A stretch of DNA of 42,965 nucleotides from Methanosarcinales archaeon (GTDB lineage: Archaea; Halobacteriota; Syntropharchaeia; Alkanophagales; Methanospirareceae): contig JAUWPM010000007.1 in assembly GCA_030611585.1 (NCBI GenBank), positions 1 through 42,965 on the forward strand, in the 5' to 3' direction. Shown one piece after another: positions 37,189-42,965 of the stretch (positions are counted from its first letter, which is position 1; every line of letters starts with the position of its first letter). The notes under the pieces were generated by a model. That model worked only from the letters and a program-made list of their open reading frames with translations, was not told the origin of the DNA and ran no database searches. Made by a program: the position numbers and the translations under genes.

Positions 37189-37398
37189 ATGAGAGAAAAT
37201 AAGAATAAATTTCCGCCTGGATGGGATGAAGAGCGGGTACAACGTATTTTAGCGTATTATGAGAGCCAAACCGAGGAGGAAGCAGTCGCTGAAGATGAAG
37301 CCGCCTACGAACATGAATATGAAGGACAGACGATTATGGAAGTCCCAAAGGAATTGGTCCCCAAGGTTCGTGATCTAATTGCACAACATCAAGTTTGA
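37189..37398 (+). CDS. Small conserved acidic protein (antitoxin-like), 69 aa
   Basis: KFPPGWDEERVQRILAYYESQTEEEAVAEDEAAYE...MEVPKELVPKVRDLIAQHQ. I recall this as a recurrent small-protein family; the function call is inference. Confidence 0.55.
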   Translation: MRENKNKFPPGWDEERVQRILAYYESQTEEEAVAEDEAAYEHEYEGQTIMEVPKELVPKVRDLIAQHQV

Positions 37399-37455
37399 GG
37401 ATGTAGATATTGTTTGAAGCGGTGTGGGTGCAAGGTTCCCTTTAGCTGCACGAAA

Positions 37456-37548
37456 CCGTTTTACCTTCGGCAAAAACCTTGGCTGAAAACATTCTCTTAG
37501 TTTTTTCTTTTAGCACAGGTTTTCTTTTTTTAAAAAAGAAAAAGTGTC
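37456..37548. repeat. Two-hairpin repeat element, copy 2, overlapping the 3' end of the SpoIIM-like gene
   Basis: TTTTACCTTCGGCAAAAACCTTGGCTGAAAACATTCTCTTAGTTTTTTCTTTTAGCACAGGTTTTCTTTTTTTAAAAAAGAAAAAGTGTCG. Confidence 0.75.
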
Positions 37549-38114
37549 GCAACAATCAATCCCGACTCGATGAGTGCGGCAACGATGAGCAGAGGTAAAA
37601 TCAAGATGAGGTAAACTCTCAAACCCTCGCCCAGCGTTAATCTTAACTGCCTTTCCTCCTTCCGTTTGAAAACCTCCCGTGCCAGTCTCAAGCCAATCGC
37701 CACACTGATGAAATAGGCAGGAAGTTCAAATATCCCGTGCGGTACGATTGTAAGAAAGACAAACCACCCCGCCTCGTGGGCCAGCCAGCCGAGTAAACCA
37801 CCGTTGATAACGGCGGAAAACAGTGGGAAAATGCCTATGAACGGTCCTGTTATGATACTCAGGAAGCACGTAAAAGCGTTATTCAGGAATATCACGATAA
37901 AAAACGCCAGAAAAATTAGCCATGAGGGATAGAGCTGTGTAAAATCTCCTATGCCCTCGCTAAGCTGTTGAAGCCACTCAAATGACTCACTAAAAGTTTC
38001 ACTCATGTAACCCATATACCCCAAGGCAATGGCGCCCGTGAAGAGGATAATAACAAACAAGAGGTAGAATCGCAGAGAATAGAGATATTCACGCAGTACT
38101 ATTTCTTCTTCCAT
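37530..38114 (-). CDS. Stage II sporulation protein M (SpoIIM)-like integral membrane protein
   Basis: Multiple TM segments; NNAFTCFLSIITGPFIGIFPLFSAVINGGLLG; VPHGIFELPAYFISVAIGLRLA. Confidence 0.85.
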   Translation of the reverse strand: MEEEIVLREYLYSLRFYLLFVIILFTGAIALGYMGYMSETFSESFEWLQQLSEGIGDFTQLYPSWLIFLAFFIVIFLNNAFTCFLSIITGPFIGIFPLFSAVINGGLLGWLAHEAGWFVFLTIVPHGIFELPAYFISVAIGLRLAREVFKRKEERQLRLTLGEGLRVYLILILPLLIVAALIESGLIVATLFLF

Positions 38115-38195
38115 TTTTATATGATGCTACGTTTATATTTTGAGCATATAATACCTGGAGGCTATGGATGGCAGATCACCACCCCTCCCCCCTCC

Positions 38196-38624
38196 CTAAA
38201 ACGAGGTGCTGTAAAAGAACGCGTATTCAGTCGTGGTTGGCAATGTACGCCTTAATCTCCTTACATCATCGCGATAAACGAAAATTTCGTCAACTTTTTC
38301 GTTGCTCTCTCTTCCTTTCCCTAATATCAGCCTCACGAGCTCGCAATCCCACTTTCCGCGCACCTTTGCTATTCCTCTGCCATAATCAGACGTCAATTCT
38401 ATGTAAATGGGCAGTCTCAATTTTCCATGCGCCTCTTCCGGAATGAGTCTTGCTATCTCCTCCAGTTCTTCTCTTTTTATGCGATGAACGGCTCCGTCTC
38501 TTCCCTGCACGGCAGGCGTGTCTTCTTTGAGCAATGCTAAAAGCGTCCTTCTTTCAGCGGGCAAATGCACGTTGAGTGCTTTAACCGCCGTTGCGATATT
38601 TTTGTCGTCTAACCTGCCTTTCAT
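38196..38624 (-). CDS. DUF61/UPF0216 family protein
   Basis: LDDKNIATAVKALNVHLPAERRTLLALLKEDTPAVQGRDGAVHRIKREELEEIARLIP. Confidence 0.85.
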   Translation of the reverse strand: MKGRLDDKNIATAVKALNVHLPAERRTLLALLKEDTPAVQGRDGAVHRIKREELEEIARLIPEEAHGKLRLPIYIELTSDYGRGIAKVRGKWDCELVRLILGKGRESNEKVDEIFVYRDDVRRLRRTLPTTTEYAFFYSTSF

Positions 38625-38739
38625 TATTATTTATTCTTTCAGGTTTAGGGCATTAGAATTTGTTTGTTCTTGTCTCACAGCGAAGCGATAAACAACCTTT
38701 ATATAGAACTACAAATATAGTCAATAAAATAAAGGAGAT

Positions 38740-40395
38740 ATGAAAGACATGGCACAATTAGGTGGAACACCGATATTGGTTTTAAGAGAAGGTAGTGAGC
38801 GAACAAGAGGAAAAGACGCGCAGAGCAGGAACATAATGGCAGCGAAGACCATTGCAAATGCCGTTAAGTCCACGCTCGGTCCGAAAGGGATGGACAAGAT
38901 GTTAGTGGACTCGATGGGTGACGTTGTTATAACAAACGACGGGGCAACGATATTAAAAGAGATGGACATCGAGCACCCGGCGGCGAAGATGATGGTAGAG
39001 ATAGCGAAGACACAGGATGAAGAGGTTGGAGATGGAACAACGACCGCGGTAATCATTGCGGGCGAGTTGCTCAAGCGTGCGGAGGACCTTCTGGAGCAGG
39101 AGGTGCATCCAACGCTGATCGCAGCGGGATATAGATTAGCGGCGGAGAAGGCGTATGAGATTTTAGATGGTATGTCAGGCACTATTTCGCCAGAGGATTC
39201 CGAGACCTTGCGGAGGATAGCAATAACATCCATGACCGGAAAAGGTGCGGGGACTGCACGAGAAATGTTGACTGACCTCGCAGTGAAAGCGGTGAAAATG
39301 ATAGCGGAAAAAGGAGTGAAAGAGATAGACATTGACCACATAAAGTTAGAGAAGAAGATGGGTGGCAGCGCTGAAGATACCAAGTTGATCATGGGTATGA
39401 TAATAGACAAGGAGCGTGTGCACCCAGGCATGCCGAAGACCGTGAAGGATGCAAAGGTAGCACTGATAAATTCCGCTCTGGAGATAGAGAAGACCGAGGT
39501 AGATGCGAAGATAGAGATTACCGCGCCGGATCAGTTAAAAGCATTCTTGGAAGAAGAGGAGAAGATGCTGAAGGAGATGGTGGAGAAAGTGAAAGCGAGT
39601 GGTGCGAACGTGCTCTTCTGCCAGAAGGGGATGGATGACCTGGTACAGCATTATCTTTCAAAAGAAGGCATAGTTGCGGTTAGACGGGTAAAAGAGAGCG
39701 ACATGAAGAAGTTGGCGAGTGCAACCGGCGGTAAGATATTGACGAGCTTAGAGGAAATAGGAGCAGAGGATCTTGGAAAAGCAGGGCTGGTTGAGGAACG
39801 GAAGATCGGCGGTGAGGAGATGATATTCGTCGAGGATTGTGAGAATCCGAAAGCCGTGTCTATACTGCTGCGAGGCGGAACAGAGCACGTCGTGGACGAG
39901 CTGGAGCGAGGAATGCACGACGCACTGAGAGTGGTAGCCGTTGCTTTGGAAGATGGCAAGTACGTCGCAGGAGGCGGAGCTGTGGAGATAGAACTGGCGC
40001 TCAAGCTGCGTGATTATGCCGCAAGCATCGGAGGTCGGGAGCAGTTAGCAATACAGGCATTTGCGGATGCCGTTGAGGTCGTTCCGAGGGCGCTTGCCGA
40101 GAATGCGGGCTTAGATCCCATAGATATGCTCGTGGCACTTCGGTCTGCTCATGAACGAGGGGAGAAGAACGCAGGCTTAGATGTGTTCAAGGGCGAACCA
40201 ACGGACATGGTGAAGGCAGGAGTTATCGAGCCGCTACGGGTAAAGACACAGGCGATTAGCTCAGGAACGGAATCGGCAACGATGATTCTTAGGATAGACG
40301 ACGTAATCGCATCGAGTAGATCGCAGATGCCACCAGGAGGAGGTATGCCTCCAGGCGGCGGTGGCATGGGCATGGAAGGAATGGGAGATTACTAA
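38740..40395 (+). CDS. Thermosome subunit (group II chaperonin)
   Basis: [60 protein letters not shown]-terminal [18 protein letters not shown]. Confidence 0.97.
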   Translation: MKDMAQLGGTPILVLREGSERTRGKDAQSRNIMAAKTIANAVKSTLGPKGMDKMLVDSMGDVVITNDGATILKEMDIEHPAAKMMVEIAKTQDEEVGDGTTTAVIIAGELLKRAEDLLEQEVHPTLIAAGYRLAAEKAYEILDGMSGTISPEDSETLRRIAITSMTGKGAGTAREMLTDLAVKAVKMIAEKGVKEIDIDHIKLEKKMGGSAEDTKLIMGMIIDKERVHPGMPKTVKDAKVALINSALEIEKTEVDAKIEITAPDQLKAFLEEEEKMLKEMVEKVKASGANVLFCQKGMDDLVQHYLSKEGIVAVRRVKESDMKKLASATGGKILTSLEEIGAEDLGKAGLVEERKIGGEEMIFVEDCENPKAVSILLRGGTEHVVDELERGMHDALRVVAVALEDGKYVAGGGAVEIELALKLRDYAASIGGREQLAIQAFADAVEVVPRALAENAGLDPIDMLVALRSAHERGEKNAGLDVFKGEPTDMVKAGVIEPLRVKTQAISSGTESATMILRIDDVIASSRSQMPPGGGMPPGGGGMGMEGMGDY

Positions 40396-40501
40396 TTTTT
40401 TCTTTTTCCTCCCTTTTTTTATTTTTTTTTTAAAAAACGCTGAGAACGTGTGTTTGATTTTAGCATAAGATAAGGAGTGGAAGATAGAGGAGCAGATAAA
40501 A

Positions 40502-42412
40502 ATGGGAAGGATAATAGGCATTGATCTTGGCACGACGAACTCCGAAGCAGCTTTTGTAGACGAAAGTGGCGATGCAAAGATAATACCAAGTGCAGAGGGC
40601 AGTGCATACGGTGGAAAGATGTTCCCATCGGTGGTGGCATTCACAAAGGACGATCAACGATTAGTGGGCGTAGCGGCGAAGCGGCAGGCGGTGGTTAATC
40701 CGGAAGGCACAGTAAGAGAGATAAAGCGGAAGATGGGCACTTCGGAGAAGATCTATGTAAAGACGGTAAACAAGAAGTTCACGCCGCAGGAGATTTCCGC
40801 GATGATATTGCAGAAGATAAAGGCGGATGCCGAGTCGTATTTGGGCGAGAGCATCAATGCGGCGGTTATTACCGTGCCGGCGTATTTCAATGACAATCAA
40901 CGGCAGGCGACGAAGGATGCGGGTGAGATTGCGGGATTCAAAGTGGAGCGAATAATAAATGAGCCTACGGCAGCGGCAATGGCGTACGGGCTCGGAAAGG
41001 AAGGCGAATACAAGGTTGCCGTTCTCGACTTCGGTGGCGGCACGTTTGACGTTACGATTATGGACGTTGGCGAAGGCGTATTTGAGGTGCTTTCTACCAG
41101 CGGGGATACGCATTTGGGTGGAACCGATATGGATACTGCCACCATAGATTGGCTTGTTGAGCGGTTTAAAGCTAAGGAAGGGATAGATTTGAGGAACGAC
41201 CTGACGTCAATGCAGCGAATACGGGACGAAGCGGAACGAGCGAAGATAGAACTCTCATCTTCTGTCTCCACAACGATAAATCTGCCGTTCATTGCGGTCT
41301 CGAAAGGCGAGCCGAAGCATTTTGAGGAGACGCTGACAAGGGCGAAATTAGAGGAATTGGCTGAGCCGACACTGAGAAGGCTGGAGCCCCCGATACGAAA
41401 CGCACTGAAAGATGCAAAGCTATCGCCCGGCGATATAGACAGGACAGTACTCATTGGCGGACCAACGCGAATGCCGATAGTGAAAGAGCGGTTCGAGCGG
41501 ATATTGGGGAAGAAGACGGAAGGAGGGGTTGACCCCATGCAATCAGTGGCAATCGGCGCGGCGATACAGGCGGGCATATTAGGCGGGCAGGTGAAGGAAG
41601 AGATCGTTTTACTCGACGTTACGCCGCTTACGCTCGGTATAGAGACTTTAGGCGGTGTGGCAACGCCGTTGATAGAACGGAACACCACGATACCAACGAA
41701 GAAATCGCAGATATTCACCACCGCAGCGGACAGTCAAACCAGCGTGGAGATACACGTCACGCAAGGCGAACGCCCGATGGCGGCTGACAACACCTCGTTG
41801 GGGAGATTCCATTTAGACGGCATCCTGCCGGCACCACGAGGCATTCCGCAGATAGAAGTGTCGTTTGACATGGATGCAAACGGGATTTTAAACGTTACGG
41901 CAAAGGATTTAGGGACTAAAAAGGAAGCTTCGATCAGGATTACCGCGTCTACAAAACTTGCAAATGAAGAGATAGACGAGATGGTGAAAGAGGCGGAGAA
42001 GTACGCTGAGGATGACAAGAAACGGAAAGAGGAGATAGAGCTCAGGAATCAGGCTGATTCGCTCGTTTACACTACGGAGAAGACACTCGAAGAGTTGGGG
42101 GATAAGATATCCAAAGATCAGAAGGATAAGGTCGAACGTGCGAAGGATACGTTGAAGGAGTCGTTAAAGGGGACGGACATGGCGAAGATAAAAGCGGATA
42201 CGGACGAGTTGACGAAAGCACTGCACGAGGTTTCTGCGGTGGTGTATCAGGAAGCGGCGAAGAAGGCTGCGGAGGAAGAAGCAGAAGCCACGAAAGCAAA
42301 GGAAGGAGAAGAGGGTAAAGCAGGAGCTGGAGCAGAAGCGAAGAAGGGAGAGGGTGAAGGCGATTACGTTGACGTTGATTACGACGTGAAGGGTGAGGGG
42401 GAAAAAGAGTAA
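40502..42412 (+). CDS. dnaK: Molecular chaperone DnaK (Hsp70)
   Basis: [77 protein letters not shown]. Confidence 0.97.
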   Translation: MGRIIGIDLGTTNSEAAFVDESGDAKIIPSAEGSAYGGKMFPSVVAFTKDDQRLVGVAAKRQAVVNPEGTVREIKRKMGTSEKIYVKTVNKKFTPQEISAMILQKIKADAESYLGESINAAVITVPAYFNDNQRQATKDAGEIAGFKVERIINEPTAAAMAYGLGKEGEYKVAVLDFGGGTFDVTIMDVGEGVFEVLSTSGDTHLGGTDMDTATIDWLVERFKAKEGIDLRNDLTSMQRIRDEAERAKIELSSSVSTTINLPFIAVSKGEPKHFEETLTRAKLEELAEPTLRRLEPPIRNALKDAKLSPGDIDRTVLIGGPTRMPIVKERFERILGKKTEGGVDPMQSVAIGAAIQAGILGGQVKEEIVLLDVTPLTLGIETLGGVATPLIERNTTIPTKKSQIFTTAADSQTSVEIHVTQGERPMAADNTSLGRFHLDGILPAPRGIPQIEVSFDMDANGILNVTAKDLGTKKEASIRITASTKLANEEIDEMVKEAEKYAEDDKKRKEEIELRNQADSLVYTTEKTLEELGDKISKDQKDKVERAKDTLKESLKGTDMAKIKADTDELTKALHEVSAVVYQEAAKKAAEEEAEATKAKEGEEGKAGAGAEAKKGEGEGDYVDVDYDVKGEGEKE

Positions 42413-42448
42413 GAGCAAAGGTGAATAAAGGTAAAGATAAAAGTAAAT

Positions 42449-42496
42449 TATAGGGAGAATCAACTAACTAAATTCTCCCCTATTTTTCTTCTTTCG
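42449..42496 (+). terminator. Probable terminator downstream of dnaK
   Basis: ATAGGGAGAA...TTCTCCCCTAT stem followed by TTTTTCTTCTTTC. Confidence 0.6.
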
Positions 42497-42500
42497 AGAA

Positions 42501-42632
42501 AACCTAAATTGTTGACATTGATTAACACAGATGATAAAATCAACAATGCTCGACCTAAATAAATCCGCGTAAATCAGTGTGAATCTGTGTCCTAAAGAGA
42601 ATTACGGCAGTTGTACTTTATATACGACAAAA
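42501..42632 (+). repeat. ACACAGATT repeat family, copy f (without the nested hairpin)
   Basis: aacctaaattgttgacattgattaacacagatgataaaatcaacaatgctcgacctaaataaatccgcgtaaatcagtgtgaatctgtgtcctaaagagaattacggcagttgtactttatatac. Confidence 0.85.
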
Positions 42633-42663
42633 AAATCAGATATAATTGAATGAGAATAAAAAT

Positions 42664-42965
42664 ATGCAACTCCAAGAAGTATCAGAATGGCTAGAGAAGT
42701 ATAACAGCAAGAATGAATCCTTTGATTTAGAAAAAGAAATAGAGGATACAATACGCCAAAAGAATTTTCTAACAAAAGAAGATTTGATAAAAATAGTAAA
42801 ATGGAGATTTCCTAAAGGTTTAGAAAAAAATAGAGAAAAGGTAATTAATTTTCTTGAACAAATGGATGGTTCGGAAATAGAAAAAATCACTCAGGAAGCA
42901 TTTGAAATTGAAGAAGAAAGTAAAAAAATAAAAGAATTATGTAAAATTAAAGGTGTAGGAATATC
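42664..42965 (+). CDS. Hypothetical protein, truncated by the window edge
   Basis: Open frame MQLQEVSEWLEKYNSKNESFDLEKEIEDTIRQKNFLTKEDLIKIVKWRFPKGLEKNREKVINFLEQMDGSEIEKITQEAFEIEEESKKIKELCKIKGVGI... runs to the end of the window. Confidence 0.75.
   Translation, partial: MQLQEVSEWLEKYNSKNESFDLEKEIEDTIRQKNFLTKEDLIKIVKWRFPKGLEKNREKVINFLEQMDGSEIEKITQEAFEIEEESKKIKELCKIKGVGI

Noticed and set aside
38740-42412. Thermosome adjacent to dnaK as a novel chaperone operon
   Set aside because: Separated by a T-rich terminator-like gap, and both are ordinary, well-known chaperones. Adjacency alone is not informative.

Overview
The window looks like an archaeal chromosome segment. Supporting genes are ribosomal L40e, Sec61-beta, PriL, PCNA, a thermosome, archaeal-type ValRS, Pth2, MfnA, DUF61 and DUF2119. 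The lineage is probably methanogen- or ANME-related Halobacteriota, which is an inference only. About 1-31 kb is mostly core metabolism, translation and replication: asd, hypF-hypC, ilvC/ilvN/ilvB with a large beta-helix surface protein inserted between them, moaC, valS, pth2, a Vms1/VLRF1-like factor, priL, pcn, a Cas4-like protein and mfnA. About 29.6-37.7 kb is an accessory region: an IS1182-like element, a frameshifted antitoxin, DUF4145, a putative PD-(D/E)XK nuclease, a TM2 protein, and gene fragments and duplications. DUF61, a thermosome and DnaK close the window. No CRISPR array, rRNA or confident tRNA was seen. The main signals outside the ORF track are: (1) a dispersed 'ACACAGATT...GGCAGTTATACTTTATATAC' repeat family with an oriented, promoter-like end just upstream of genes. 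Two ~165-bp inverted copies flank a FAD oxidoreductase gene, and each carries a 51-bp nested double-hairpin insert; (2) a palindrome-cored 'AGTCACTATACCC...CTTAAG...' repeat with one copy split by the IS and an uninterrupted paralogous copy nearby; (3) a repeated two-hairpin 3'-end element; (4) a duplicated SpoIIM 3' end; (5) an in-frame amber codon inside an apparently continuing reading frame; (6) small genes missed by the 60-aa cutoff (L40e, a DUF4177-like protein, a VapB-like antitoxin).
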